Below are positions 1-9,841 of a stretch of DNA of 64,000 nucleotides, piece by piece; within the stretch, counting starts at the first letter, position 1; every line of letters starts with the position of its first letter. Source of the stretch: Limisphaera sp049537155. GTDB taxonomy: Bacteria; Verrucomicrobiota; Verrucomicrobiia; Limisphaerales; Limisphaeraceae. The translations under genes and the position numbers were made by a program. The stretch covers positions 310,001 through 374,000 of the forward strand of contig NZ_JBMVQZ010000002.1 in the NCBI RefSeq assembly GCF_049537155.1, written 5' to 3'. The notes below the pieces were generated by a model. The model was not told the origin of the DNA. It did not search any database and saw nothing but the letters and a program-made list of their open reading frames with translations.

Positions 1-390
1 CACCTGCAGGTCGCGTTGGTACCATGCGGGCCCGGCGTAGTAGCGCTCCGGTTGCAACCAGAAGGGGATCTTGATCCGGCCGGGCAGCCGGTAGGGCGCG
101 TACTCCGGGGCGTCGAACCAGGAACGGTCCACGATCCCGCCGGTCCAGGGCGTGTCCACCCCGACGGGGTCTCCGATCCCCTGCGCCGGGAGCGATCCGG
201 GCAATCGCACGGTTCCGGGCAACGCCCGCGTGTGCCATTGCTCGTGTAACCCGACATCCTGCGGGTCCGGTGCAAAGCGCCAGCGGCCGCCGAGGTCCAG
301 CGTGTCCGGATCCGCTCCGGCTGGCGTGGTCCAGCCCAGCCAGGCCATCGCGAGCAGGCACCATCGGAGCCTCCAGGTTGTCCGCAGCAT
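1..390 (-). CDS. Glycoside hydrolase family 2-type protein, N-terminal fragment (runs off the window)
   Basis: Reading the minus strand from the ATG at 390 gives 130 residues without a stop before the window edge, so the gene is cut by the window. Residues 1-26 look like a Sec signal peptide (hydrophobic LLAMAWLGW core, cleavage near AGA). The mature part begins with DLGGRWRFAPDP and continues with LPGSLPAQGIGD and WYQRDLQV. This is the usual opening of the sugar-binding jelly-roll domain of GH2 beta-galactosidase/beta-mannosidase relatives (GxWxF, then a W-Y-R strand). A secreted or periplasmic glycan-cleaving role is inferred; the catalytic barrel is outside the window, so the substrate cannot be named. 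It lies 110 bases downstream of the nucleotidyltransferase on the same strand, so they could be cotranscribed, although their roles are not obviously linked. Confidence 0.75.
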   Translation of the reverse strand, partial: MLRTTWRLRWCLLAMAWLGWTTPAGADPDTLDLGGRWRFAPDPQDVGLHEQWHTRALPGTVRLPGSLPAQGIGDPVGVDTPWTGGIVDRSWFDAPEYAPYRLPGRIKIPFWLQPERYYAGPAWYQRDLQV

Positions 391-500
391 CGGTTCCGTA
401 GGGTGGTGGCCGGGGCATCCGGGTTGGGGTGCGGGACCGGTTTCGGCCCGGGCCGCGCGGCCGCGCCCGCAGACATGCCCATGTGCCCGGCCCGGTTGGA

Positions 501-1274
501 TCAGGCGCCGGCACCCCCGGCCCGGCCCCGGGCCAGCTCTCGAAAGATCCGGTCCGCTTCCTCCAAGGTCTCTTTGGACCCGATGTCGAACCACAGTCCC
601 GGCACGCGCCAGGTGTAGAAGGGCGTGCGCGTGTACATCCACTGGACGAGACGGCCCGGCTGATCCGGGTTGTTGCCTTCGGCCACGTACTGCCGGATCA
701 GCGGCAGGGTCTGCCGCGGGTAGTAATAGAGCGCGATGCCGGTGAGGGTGCTGCGGGGTTGGGCGGGTTTTTCCTCGAAAAACCTGATGCGCCCGTCGGC
801 GTCGGTGGAGATGGCGTTGTACTTTTTGATCTGTTCGAGATCGCCCACGTCGTAGACACCGAGCACGGGGGCATGGCGCTGGCGACAGTACTCGCCGAAC
901 CCGGCGAGGGGTTCGCTGAACAGGTTGTCCCCGGCAATGATGACCAGATCATCGTCCACGCCCTGGGTTTCCAGGACGAAGTGGATGTCGCCGATGGCGC
1001 CGCGTTTGTTGGAGTCGTCTGTCGTGCCGTCGTTGACGACGGTGCAGGGGAAAGGGGCGTGAGAACCCCGGGTGCGGGCCCATTGCTCGAATTGGTCGGC
1101 AAACCTGGCATTGGTGACGATGTAGACATGGGTGATGTCGCGCACCGGTGCCAGGGCGGCCAACACGTGTTCGAGCATCGGCTGGCCCGCCACGGGCAAC
1201 AAAGGTTTGGGTCGGTTCAATGTCAGCGGATACAACCGGGTCGCGTAACCGGCGGCCAACACGATGGACTTCAT
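501..1274 (-). CDS. Sugar-phosphate nucleotidyltransferase family protein
   Basis: This 257-residue protein has the nucleotidyltransferase (RfbA/GlmU-like) fold. It starts with MKSIVLAAGYATRLYPLT and then KPLLPVAGQPM, the nucleotide-binding loop and substrate lysine region of the family (the classical G-x-G-T-R is here G-Y-A-T-R). VIIAGDNLF near residue 115 supplies the metal-binding aspartate region. The family joins NTPs to sugar 1-phosphates to make activated sugars for cell-surface glycans; the exact sugar cannot be told. There is no C-terminal hexapeptide repeat, so it is a single-domain enzyme rather than a GlmU-type fusion. It is divergent from the histidine kinase gene, with 157 bases between the two starts, and is followed by the GH2 gene. 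Confidence is high for the family and low for the substrate. Confidence 0.85.
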   Translation of the reverse strand: MKSIVLAAGYATRLYPLTLNRPKPLLPVAGQPMLEHVLAALAPVRDITHVYIVTNARFADQFEQWARTRGSHAPFPCTVVNDGTTDDSNKRGAIGDIHFVLETQGVDDDLVIIAGDNLFSEPLAGFGEYCRQRHAPVLGVYDVGDLEQIKKYNAISTDADGRIRFFEEKPAQPRSTLTGIALYYYPRQTLPLIRQYVAEGNNPDQPGRLVQWMYTRTPFYTWRVPGLWFDIGSKETLEEADRIFRELARGRAGGAGA

Positions 1275-1431
1275 ACGCGGCTATGGAACGAAGAGACGTG
1301 CCTGCGATCAACCTCAAAGCTCCCGGGCGGGCCTGCCGTCCGGGCACGGTCCCGGCCCGGGAGCCCGGGCCGTTGCGGCTTGTCACGGCTGAGCGGGTCT
1401 CATTAGGCTCGGCCTGCTTGCTCAACAGCCT

Positions 1432-4400
1432 ATGAAAGCGCCTTTGTGGGTCCGAGGGTTGGCGGTCTCTCTCGCCGTGGCGGTACTGGCCGGCGTTTAC
1501 TGGCTCCAGCGGCAGCAGAGCGCCGAACTGCGACACCGGGCCGAGGAAATGCTCCGCGGCATCGCCGAGCTGAAGGCCCGGGAGGTGGTGATCTGGCGCG
1601 GCGAACGGTTGGAGGATGGGGAGGTCTATCGCCGGTCAGCCTCGGTGGCGCAGGCGTTCCAGCAATGGTTGAACGAGCCCGATGCCCAACGTGAGGCCGT
1701 GCTGCGGCGGCGCGTGGAGCAGCGGTTGCCGGTCCGCCGGTACACCCAGGTGTTGCTCACCGACGCCGGTGGCCAGGTGCGTTGGGTCCTTCGGGAGGAA
1801 CCGCCGCCGTTGACCCCTCAGCTTCGTCAGGCCCTGACCAATGCCCTGGCAACCGGCCAGACCACATTGAGCGACCTGTTTCCCGGCGGACGCGATCCGG
1901 TGCCGAACTTTGCGGTGGTGGCGCCCCTGCTTTCCGGGGAAGATTCTCCTGCGCCCGTGGTGGGAGCGGCCGTTCTGGTGGGCAGGATCTTCGAGGACCT
2001 GGGCCCGGTTCTCTCGTTCTGGCCGGTTCCATCCAAAAGTGCGGAAGCCCTGTTGTTGCAGCGCCGTGGCGACGATGTGGTGGTCCTGAACGAGGCGCGG
2101 AACTGGCAGGGGATGGCCCTGCGCCATCGCATTCCCCTCGCGGAGTCGGCGCTGGTGGAGGTCCGGGCGGTGGGAGGGGAGCGCGGCTTTCTCGAGGGCC
2201 CCGACTATCGCGGGGTGCGGGTGGTTGCGGTGGCGTCCGTGGTGCCGGGATCCGATTGGGTCCTGCTGACCAAGGCGGATGCGGCGGAGGCTTATGCACC
2301 GGCGCGGCGCCGGGCGGCGACTCTCTGGGCGGCGGGTCTGTCGGTGGTGGTCCTGTTGGGCCTGCTGGTACGGTTGATGAACGCCCGCGCCCGGGCGGAG
2401 GCGCTGAGACAGCAACTGGCGGCCGAACGGGAACGACGTCGGTTGGAGGAACGGCACCGGATCACCCTGCAGAGCATCGGCGACGCCGTCATCGTGACCG
2501 ACGCGGAGGGGCGGGTGGAATTCCTCAATCCGGTTGCCGAATCATTGACCGGGTGGCCCCTGGCCGAGGCCCGGGGCAAACCGCTGAGCCGGGTGTTTCA
2601 CATCGTCAATGAAGAGACGCGTCAGTTGGTTGAGAGCCCGGTGCAACGGGTCCTGAAGGAAGGTCGCGTGGTCGGCCTGGCCAATCACACCCTGCTGATC
2701 GCCCGGGACGGACGCGAGTTTCCCATCGCCGACAGCGGCGCACCCGTCCGGGACGAGGAGGGTCGGATCACGGGAGTGGTCCTGGTGTTCCGGGACCAGA
2801 CCGAGGAGCGCAGGGCGCAACGGTTGTTGGCGGAGGCGCTGGCGTTGAACGAAGCCATCGTGGCCACGTTGCGGCATCCCTTGCTCGTGCTGGACGCGCA
2901 GTACCGGGTGGTCTCGGCCAACCGCGCCTTTTACACCAGCTTCGCCGAGTCCCCCGGTGCGGTGGAGGGCCGGTCCCTGTTCGAACTCTGGGACGGTCAG
3001 TTCGATCGGCCCGAACTTCGTGCGGTGTTGGAAGAGGTCCCGGCCCGGGACAGCGGCGTCGAGGATCATGAGCTGACGGTGGAACGGCCCGGCCTGGGGC
3101 GGCGCGTGTTACGGTTGAACGCGCGCCGGCTGTATGGCGAGGCCCGGGCGGCGCAGATGATCCTGCTGGCCTTTGAGGACATGACCGCGCGGATCGAGGC
3201 CGAGCGCGCCCTCCGGGAAAGCCATCGCCAGATGCAGACCCTGCTGGCCAACCTCCAGGGCATGGCCTACCGATGCAAAAACGCACCCGACTGGCCGATG
3301 ATCCTGGTTAGCGAAGGATGCAGGGAACTCACCGGGTACGAGCCCGCCTCGCTCATGGAGGGCCGCCCGTCCTACGGCGAACTGATCGTGCCGGAAGATC
3401 GCCAGACGGTTTGGGACGTCGTGCAGGCGGCGCTGGCCCTGCGCGAGCCCTATGAACTGAGCTACCGCATCCGGCGCGCGGATGGTCAGGTTCGCTGGGT
3501 CTGGGAACGCGGCCGGGGCGTGTACGACGAATCCGGCCAGTTGCAGTTCCTGGAGGGCTTCGTGGCGGATGTCACCGCACGCAGGCAGGCCGAGGAGGCG
3601 CTCTTCCAGAGCCGCGAGCGACTACGCATCACGCTGGAGAGCATCGGAGACGCGGTCTTGAGCACCGATGCCGAGGGCCGGGTGGAGTACATGAATCCGG
3701 TCGCAGAACGGCTCACCGGTTGGAGCAGGGACGAAGCCCGGGGCAAACCACTGGCCACCGTGTTCCGGATCGCCAACGAGTTCACGCGCCAGCCGGTGGA
3801 GAATCCGGTGGACCGCGTGTTGCGTGAGGGCAAAACGGTGGGACTGGCCAATCACACCCTGCTCATTCACCGGGACGGCCGGGAGATCCCCATCGCCGAC
3901 AGCGCCGCCCCCATCCGCAATGCGCAGGGCGAACTGGCCGGTGTGGTCCTCGTCTTCCGCGACCAAACGTCCGAACGCGAGGCCCGCCGCGCCGTGGAAG
4001 AGAGCGAGGCCCGCTTCCGTTCCCTGTTCGAAGGCTCGGGCGAAATGATCGCGCTGCACCGGTTGGTCTTCGACGAAAACGGCCGCCCGGTGGATTACCG
4101 TTTACTCGACGTCAATGCCACCTACGAGCGACTCATGGGGCTGAAACGTCAGGAGGTGCGCGGCCGGCTCGGCTCGGAGGTCTACGACACGCATCCCGCA
4201 CCCTACCTGGAGGAGTTCGCCCGGGTCGCGCTGACCGGGCAGCCGCGTCGCCTCGAGATCTACTGGCCACCGGTGGACCGGCACTTCGAAGTGTCCGTGG
4301 CACCGTTTGGTCGGGACGGGTTCGCCACGCTGTGCACGGATGTCACGGACCGAAAACGCGCCGAGGCGCAATTGCGCGAAAGCGAGGAACGCTTCCGCAT

Positions 4401-7400
4401 GCTCACCGAAAACGCCCTCGTGGGCATCTACCTGTACGACGCCAACGGTTTCCTTTACGTCAACCCCGCCATGGCTTCCGTCTTCGGTTACACGCCCGAA
4501 GAACTGATCGGCAAGCTGGGGCCGCTGGATCTGACCCATCCCGACGACCGGCCTCTGGCCCGGGAAAACATCCGGCGCCGGCTCAGCGGCGAGGTCCGCG
4601 AAGTCCGCTACCGTTTCCGCGGCCGGCGCAAGGACGGGTCCACCGTGTATGTCGAAGCTCATGGCGCGCGCGTGGATTACCAGGGTCGGCCGGCCGTGTT
4701 GGGCAGCCTGATTGATGTCACCGAACGACAGCGCTGGGAGGAACGACTGGCCAACGAACGTGCCCTGTTGCGCACGCTGGTGGATCATCTGCCGGTGGCC
4801 CTCTACCTCAAGGACACCGAGGGACGCAAAACCCTGGTCAACCCCATTGATCAGAAAAACCTCGGCGTCCGGTCTGAGGAAGAGGCACTCGGCAAAACCG
4901 ACTTCGACTTTTTCCCGCCCGATCAGGCCGCCGCCTTCTGGGCCGACGATCAGCAGGTGCTCCGCACCGGCCAGCCCGTTTTGAACCGCGAAGAACGAGT
5001 GACCCGGCCAGACGGGACCGATCTGTGGCTGCTGACCTCCAAGGTCCCGATCCGGGATGCCCAGGGCCGGATCACCGGACTGGCCGGCATCGGCCTCGAC
5101 ATCACCGAATTGAAGCGCGCGCGCGACCAGCTTGCCGCGGAGCGCACCCTCATGCGCACGCTCTTGAACACCCTGCCCCTGGCCGTCTACGCCAAGGACA
5201 TCACCGGCCGCAAAACCCTCACCAACCCGGTCGACCTCCGGTTCATGGGTGCGAGCTCCGAGGAGGAGGTTCTCGGAAAAAGCGATTTCGACTTCTACCC
5301 GCCCGAACAGGCGGAAGTGTTCGCCGCCGAAGACCGGCAGGTGATGGAAACCGGGGAACCCATCCTCGGTCGAGAAGACCTGATCACCCTGCGCGACGGC
5401 CGGCAGGCCTGGCTCCTGACCTACAAGGCGCCCCTCCGGGACGCCCACGGGCGCGTCATCGGGCTGGCCGGATGCGGCCTGGACATCACCGATCGCAAGA
5501 AGGCCGAGGAAGCCCTGGCACGCGAGCGCGCCCTCCTGCGCACCATCGTCAACACCGTGCCGATGGTCGTCTATGCCAAGGACCTCGAAGGCCGCAAGAC
5601 CCTCACCAACCCCGAGGATCTCCGCTACATGGGCGCCAGCAGCGAGGAGGAGGTCCTGGGCAAGACCGACTTCGACTTTTATCCGCCCGAGCAGGCCGCC
5701 CGGTTCGCCGAGGAGGACCGTCGCGTGATCGAGACCGGCCAGCCCCTGCTGAACTACGAGGAACGGGTCGTGCGCCGCGACGGGACCGTGGTCTGGAAAA
5801 TCGCCTCCAAGGTCCCCCTGCGGGACCGGGCCGGCAACATCATCGGCTTGTGCGGATGCGGCCTCGACATCACCGAATGGAAACAGGCCGAGGCACGACT
5901 CCGCGAACAGGCCGCGCTGTTGGACGCCGCAAACGACGCCATTCTGGTCTGGACCTTGGATCACCACATTCGATACGCCAACGCCGCGGCCGCAAATCTG
6001 CTCGGACGGACCCGGGAGGATCTGCCCGGGCGCCGGCTGGAAGAAGTGCCGGAGCTCATTTTCACGGGCCTGACGGAGGCGGAGCAGAAACTTCAGGACC
6101 AGGGGGTATGGACCGGCGAGATCCGGGTCCCGCAACAGACCGGCGGCGAGCGCGTGGTCCTGGCCCGCTGGACCCTGTTGAACGAACCCCCGGACAGCCC
6201 GCCGCGCGTGCTGGCCATCCTGACCGACATCACCGACCGCAAGCAGCTCGAGGTCCAGTTCCTTCATGCCCAGCGCATGCAGGGGATTGGTGCCCTGGCC
6301 GGTGGAATCGCCCATGACCTGAACAATCTCCTGGCGCCCATCCTCATGGCCGCACCCCTGTTGCGCGAGAGCACCGAAGATCCCGAGGCCCGCGCCATGC
6401 TCGAGACCATCGAACAATGCGCACAACGCGGTGCCGATATCATCCGCCAACTCCTGACCTTCGCGCGAGGTGCCCCCGGCACGAGAGTCCCCGTGCCCAT
6501 CCGCCACCTCCTGCGGGACATGGACAAGATCATCCGCGAGACCTTCCCGCGGAACATCCAGCCCGACCTGCACGCCCCGCGCGACCTGTGGTCGGTGATG
6601 GGCGATCCCACCCAGCTTCATCAGGCCTTGATGAACCTCTGCGTGAACGCCCGCGATGCCATGCCGCAGGGCGGCACGCTGCGCCTGGCGGCCGAAAACG
6701 TTTACGTGGACGAGGACTTTGCCGCGCTGGATCCGCATGCCCGTCCCGGCCCGTACGTCTGTGTGACCGTCAGCGACACCGGCACGGGCATCCCGCCCGA
6801 GATCCGGGACCGTATCTTCGATCCCTTCTTCACCACGAAAGAGGTGGGCAAGGGGACGGGACTCGGTCTGCCCACGGTGTTGGGCATTGTCCGCGGTCAC
6901 AACGGTTTCCTGCGCTTCAAGAGCATTGTGGGACAGGGCACCACCTTCGAACTGTACCTCCCGGCCACACAGACCGAGGGAGCCCTGCCGGCCGGTGCAG
7001 AGCCCGAACTGCCGCCGCCGGCCCGCGGCGAAACCATCCTCGTCGTGGACGACGAAGCCGGCGTGCGCGAGATGTTGCGCCGCTCCCTCGAAAAACACGG
7101 CTACCAGGTCCTGGTGGCCTCCGAGGGGCGCGAGGCGCTCGAGCTGTTCCAGCGGTTCACCGACCGCGTCCGGGTCATCCTCACCGACATGCTCATGCCG
7201 GGGATGGACGGACCGACTCTGGTCCGGGATCTGCGCCGGCTCGGTGTCTCGCTGCCCATCGTGGGGATGACCGGCGTGGCCGAGCGCGTCGCCATGGCCA
7301 CGCTGGAAAGTCTCCATCTGGAGAGTCTGTTGCGGAAGCCGTTCCTGACCCGGGACCTGCTGTGGCTGTTGCACCGGCTGTTGCATCCCGACGCAGGCAA

Positions 7401-7434
7401 AACGGAGACTCCCCCCGCAGATCCAATGATCTGA
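1432..7434 (+). CDS. Multi-PAS hybrid sensor histidine kinase with C-terminal receiver domain
   Basis: This 2000-residue membrane kinase has a first transmembrane segment at residues 5-24, an extracytoplasmic sensor region to about 293, and a second transmembrane segment at 294-315. About ten PAS domains follow (341-1605). The kinase core has its phospho-acceptor His1628 in GIAHDLNN, an N-box around residue 1733 (NARDAM) and a G1 box near 1780 (SDTGTGIP). The C-terminal receiver begins near 1869 (ILVVDDE) with phospho-acceptor Asp1919 in LTDMLMPGMDG. PAS 7, 8 and 9 (about 1110-1495) are near-identical tandem copies, each with a K-TDFDF or K-SDFDF stretch, a sign of recent internal duplication; PAS 1 and 4 are also close relatives. 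It probably integrates an external signal and several cytoplasmic ones and passes phosphate to its own receiver. No cognate DNA-binding regulator is adjacent; the NtrC-type protein at 58 kb is a distant candidate only. Start: ATG, giving the membrane anchor at once. Confidence 0.93.
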   Translation: MKAPLWVRGLAVSLAVAVLAGVYWLQRQQSAELRHRAEEMLRGIAELKAREVVIWRGERLEDGEVYRRSASVAQAFQQWLNEPDAQREAVLRRRVEQRLPVRRYTQVLLTDAGGQVRWVLREEPPPLTPQLRQALTNALATGQTTLSDLFPGGRDPVPNFAVVAPLLSGEDSPAPVVGAAVLVGRIFEDLGPVLSFWPVPSKSAEALLLQRRGDDVVVLNEARNWQGMALRHRIPLAESALVEVRAVGGERGFLEGPDYRGVRVVAVASVVPGSDWVLLTKADAAEAYAPARRRAATLWAAGLSVVVLLGLLVRLMNARARAEALRQQLAAERERRRLEERHRITLQSIGDAVIVTDAEGRVEFLNPVAESLTGWPLAEARGKPLSRVFHIVNEETRQLVESPVQRVLKEGRVVGLANHTLLIARDGREFPIADSGAPVRDEEGRITGVVLVFRDQTEERRAQRLLAEALALNEAIVATLRHPLLVLDAQYRVVSANRAFYTSFAESPGAVEGRSLFELWDGQFDRPELRAVLEEVPARDSGVEDHELTVERPGLGRRVLRLNARRLYGEARAAQMILLAFEDMTARIEAERALRESHRQMQTLLANLQGMAYRCKNAPDWPMILVSEGCRELTGYEPASLMEGRPSYGELIVPEDRQTVWDVVQAALALREPYELSYRIRRADGQVRWVWERGRGVYDESGQLQFLEGFVADVTARRQAEEALFQSRERLRITLESIGDAVLSTDAEGRVEYMNPVAERLTGWSRDEARGKPLATVFRIANEFTRQPVENPVDRVLREGKTVGLANHTLLIHRDGREIPIADSAAPIRNAQGELAGVVLVFRDQTSEREARRAVEESEARFRSLFEGSGEMIALHRLVFDENGRPVDYRLLDVNATYERLMGLKRQEVRGRLGSEVYDTHPAPYLEEFARVALTGQPRRLEIYWPPVDRHFEVSVAPFGRDGFATLCTDVTDRKRAEAQLRESEERFRMLTENALVGIYLYDANGFLYVNPAMASVFGYTPEELIGKLGPLDLTHPDDRPLARENIRRRLSGEVREVRYRFRGRRKDGSTVYVEAHGARVDYQGRPAVLGSLIDVTERQRWEERLANERALLRTLVDHLPVALYLKDTEGRKTLVNPIDQKNLGVRSEEEALGKTDFDFFPPDQAAAFWADDQQVLRTGQPVLNREERVTRPDGTDLWLLTSKVPIRDAQGRITGLAGIGLDITELKRARDQLAAERTLMRTLLNTLPLAVYAKDITGRKTLTNPVDLRFMGASSEEEVLGKSDFDFYPPEQAEVFAAEDRQVMETGEPILGREDLITLRDGRQAWLLTYKAPLRDAHGRVIGLAGCGLDITDRKKAEEALARERALLRTIVNTVPMVVYAKDLEGRKTLTNPEDLRYMGASSEEEVLGKTDFDFYPPEQAARFAEEDRRVIETGQPLLNYEERVVRRDGTVVWKIASKVPLRDRAGNIIGLCGCGLDITEWKQAEARLREQAALLDAANDAILVWTLDHHIRYANAAAANLLGRTREDLPGRRLEEVPELIFTGLTEAEQKLQDQGVWTGEIRVPQQTGGERVVLARWTLLNEPPDSPPRVLAILTDITDRKQLEVQFLHAQRMQGIGALAGGIAHDLNNLLAPILMAAPLLRESTEDPEARAMLETIEQCAQRGADIIRQLLTFARGAPGTRVPVPIRHLLRDMDKIIRETFPRNIQPDLHAPRDLWSVMGDPTQLHQALMNLCVNARDAMPQGGTLRLAAENVYVDEDFAALDPHARPGPYVCVTVSDTGTGIPPEIRDRIFDPFFTTKEVGKGTGLGLPTVLGIVRGHNGFLRFKSIVGQGTTFELYLPATQTEGALPAGAEPELPPPARGETILVVDDEAGVREMLRRSLEKHGYQVLVASEGREALELFQRFTDRVRVILTDMLMPGMDGPTLVRDLRRLGVSLPIVGMTGVAERVAMATLESLHLESLLRKPFLTRDLLWLLHRLLHPDAGKTETPPADPMI

Positions 7435-7570
7435 GCCCCCGCCGGAGCAACGGCATCCAAACACGATTGCCGCGCCACTCCAAGGCCGGCCGGGGCCGGG
7501 GCCGGAACGATCTCCTGTCACGAAATCGGCACCGCCCGGGCATTGCCCGGCGCGCGCGCCCGCCTATCCT

Positions 7571-8617
7571 GTGTCTGTGAACAACGCCGAGAAGAAAGAG
7601 AAACCGCCGCCCGACCCGGAATTGCAACGCCGGATCCAGGAGCTCATCCGCTACAAGGGCGGCGGCCACAACGAGGCCATCGTGGCCGACATCATCGAGA
7701 ATGCCCTCAAGCTCCTGACCGACGTGGCCGACCGCGGCGACGTCCGGGTCATCCAGATCGCCAATCGGGAGCTGCGTTACGCCTTCCGGTTGTTCGCCCC
7801 CTACGCCCATGTGCGAAAGGTGGCCGTGTTCGGCTCCGCACGCACCGCACCCCACAAACCCGAGTACCAGCAGGCCGTCGAGTTCGGCCGCAAAATCGCC
7901 GCGGCCGGATTCATGGTCATCACCGGAGCCGGTCCCGGGATCATGCAGGCCGCCCACGAGGGGGCCGGACCCGAAATGAGCTTCGGCGCCAACATCCGGC
8001 TGCCCTGGGAACAGAACCCCAACCCCGTCATCCGGGAGGACAGCAAACTGGTCACCTTCAAATACTTCTTCACCCGCAAACTGATCTTCATCCGGCATGC
8101 CGACGCGGTGGTGCTCTTCCCCGGAGGGTTCGGCACACTGGACGAGGGATACGAGGCTCTCACCCTGATGCAGACCGGCAAAAGTCAGTTGATGCCCCTG
8201 GTGCTGGTGGACCGGCCGGGCGGCACCTACTGGAAAACCTGGGACCGGCACGTGCGCGAACACCTCCTGCGGGACGAACTGATCTCGCCCGAGGACCTGC
8301 ATCTCTATCAGATGACCGACAGCGTGGACGAGGCCGTCCGCATCATTACACGGTTCTACCGCAACTTTCACTCGACCCGGTTCGTGAAGGATCTCTTCGT
8401 CATCCGGCTCAAACATCCGCCCACGGACACGGCCCTGGCGGCCCTCAACGAGGATTTCGCCGACATCATCACCGGCCCGCCCGTCCATCGCATCCCGCCC
8501 ACGCCGGAGGAACAGGAGGACCGGGATCACCTCGAACTCCACAGGATCGCCTTCGGATTCAACCGCCGCGACTACGGACGGCTCCGCCAGATGATCGACG
8601 TGCTCAACAGTTGGTAG
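7571..8617 (+). CDS. LOG family (TIGR00730-like) Rossmann-fold nucleotide hydrolase
   Basis: This 348-residue protein has the two signature loops of the LOG (lonely guy)/lysine-decarboxylase-like superfamily: TGAGPGIMQAAHEGA at about residues 118-132 and PGGFGTLDEGYEAL at about 183-196. The family cleaves nucleoside 5'-monophosphates to free base and ribose 5-phosphate; some members make cytokinins and others are purine-nucleotide housekeeping enzymes. The protein is longer than the compact 180-residue LOG enzymes, with about 80 extra N-terminal residues and a C-terminal extension, as in the larger YgdH/PpnN-like group. Start choice: two in-frame GTG codons (7571 and 7577) follow a stretch without a clear Shine-Dalgarno; the first is used. 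It stands alone, 136 bases after the kinase gene, and its 3' end faces repeat copy A. Confidence 0.82.
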   Translation: MSVNNAEKKEKPPPDPELQRRIQELIRYKGGGHNEAIVADIIENALKLLTDVADRGDVRVIQIANRELRYAFRLFAPYAHVRKVAVFGSARTAPHKPEYQQAVEFGRKIAAAGFMVITGAGPGIMQAAHEGAGPEMSFGANIRLPWEQNPNPVIREDSKLVTFKYFFTRKLIFIRHADAVVLFPGGFGTLDEGYEALTLMQTGKSQLMPLVLVDRPGGTYWKTWDRHVREHLLRDELISPEDLHLYQMTDSVDEAVRIITRFYRNFHSTRFVKDLFVIRLKHPPTDTALAALNEDFADIITGPPVHRIPPTPEEQEDRDHLELHRIAFGFNRRDYGRLRQMIDVLNSW

Positions 8618-8651
8618 CCCGGCCGGTGCGTCCGGCATTCCCGCGCCGCTC

Positions 8652-9037
8652 TCACCACGGAACCACCGGAAACACCACGGAGAAACTGCGTGCCGCACGC
8701 CGCCGGCGACAACCACCGGCACCGGAGTGACCACGGACACCCTGGGCAAGATTTGCAAAGAAACCATAGAAAACAGAGGAGAAACACAGAGTTTGTATCT
8801 CTTCCTCTTTGGGACTTTGTCTCTTTCATTGACTCGAGTATGTTGGTCGCCGGCGCCGGGACACATTCGGCAACAGAGCGTGTTCCCCTGCACTGCGCGT
8901 GCGCTGTTTGGAACAGGCCGTAACTGTTGGCAACGGCAAGTGTGTTGGAGCATGGTGTGTGTTTTCTCTGTGAGATATCTCTGTGTCCTCTGCGCCTTTG
9001 TGGTTGATTGATGGTCCTGGTGTCTCTGTGGTGGACT
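8652..9037. repeat. Intergenic inverted-arm repeat, copy A
   Basis: This fills the 582-base gap between the convergent LOG and MarC genes. The left arm carries CACCACGGAGAAAC and a degenerate AACACAGAG word. The right arm carries CTCTGTGTCCTCTGCGCC, then GTGGTTGATTGA, then GTGTCTCTGTGGTGG, which is the reverse complement of the arm pattern in the other copies. The interior contains GGTCGCCGGCGCCGGGACA followed by CAACAGAG, alignable by eye with the cores of copies C, D and F. I see no gene in it; the short ORFs that cross it have the low-complexity composition expected from the repeat words. The flanks (8618-8651 and 9038-9199) show nothing else I recognise. Confidence 0.75.
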
Positions 9038-9199
9038 GCGTCTCTCCGTCGCTCAGCGGCCGAAGGTGGTCGCCGGAAGGAGCGTCGCGGCGGCACGAGG
9101 AGCCTGTCCGCGCGGCGAATCCCGCGTGAAGGCCGCCCGCCCCTCCGGGCAACTGCGTGAGGTCCCTGGAAGGAGACAGCCGGAGAACGGCGCTCAGGG

Positions 9200-9841
9200 T
9201 CAGGCCGGCCAGAGTTCGCCCCGGAGGGCACGGAGGCCGTTGATCATGAACTGGACGGCAACGGCGGCCAGCAACAGACCCATCACCCGCGAGAGGATGT
9301 TCAGCGCGATGGGATTGAGAAACCGGGTGCTGTGAGCGGCCAGGTGCAGGATCAGATAGCTGGCCGCCATCACCAGCACGATCACGCCGTAAAGAATGCC
9401 GTGTTGGATCCAGTCCCGCGCCTGGCTCTGGAGCAGAATCGCGGTGGAGATGGCGCCGGGCCCGGCCAACAGCGGGATGGCCAGGGGCGTCACCGAGATA
9501 TCCTCCTTGACCGTTGCGGCCTCGGTCTCCTCCCGGGTTTCCTGTACGCGGGATCGTTGGGCGCGCAACATGTCCAGCGCCACCAACAACAGGACCAGGC
9601 TGGCGGCGATCTGGAAGGCAGGCAGCGTGATCCCGAGGAAGCGGAAGATGGATTGCCCGGCCGCGGCAAACAGCATCAGCACGCCGGTGGCCACGGCACA
9701 GGCGCTCCGGGCCATGCGGACGCGTTGGGCGGGCGTGTTCTGCGGCGTCATGGCCAGGAACGCCGGCGCGGTGGAAATGGGGTCCACGATCACGAACAGC
9801 GACCCGAAGGCCAGCAAACCGAATTGCACCCAATCCGTCAT
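9200..9841 (-). CDS. MarC family integral membrane protein
   Basis: This 213-residue protein is almost entirely hydrophobic, with about six transmembrane helices, and has the MarC/UPF0056 signature near its start (LFVIVDPISTAPAFLAMTP) and the second conserved half (LAIPLLAGPGAISTAILL) around residue 115. The family sits in the inner membrane. Despite the name (multiple antibiotic resistance C) its transport role is unproven, so no substrate is assigned. The start ATG at 9841 overlaps the stop of the upstream ATP-grasp-like gene by four bases (ATGA), so the two are almost certainly translated from one message. The length matches the family. Confidence 0.88.
   Translation of the reverse strand: MTDWVQFGLLAFGSLFVIVDPISTAPAFLAMTPQNTPAQRVRMARSACAVATGVLMLFAAAGQSIFRFLGITLPAFQIAASLVLLLVALDMLRAQRSRVQETREETEAATVKEDISVTPLAIPLLAGPGAISTAILLQSQARDWIQHGILYGVIVLVMAASYLILHLAAHSTRFLNPIALNILSRVMGLLLAAVAVQFMINGLRALRGELWPA

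Noticed and set aside
4102..7521. 1139-residue minus-strand open frame opposite the histidine kinase
   Set aside because: The plus strand has coherent PAS, kinase and receiver domains throughout, so this is antisense.
8652..9037. Possible CRISPR array, because CACGGAG/CACAGAG words recur
   Set aside because: The words are not evenly spaced, are not of constant length and form inverted arms rather than direct repeats with unique spacers.
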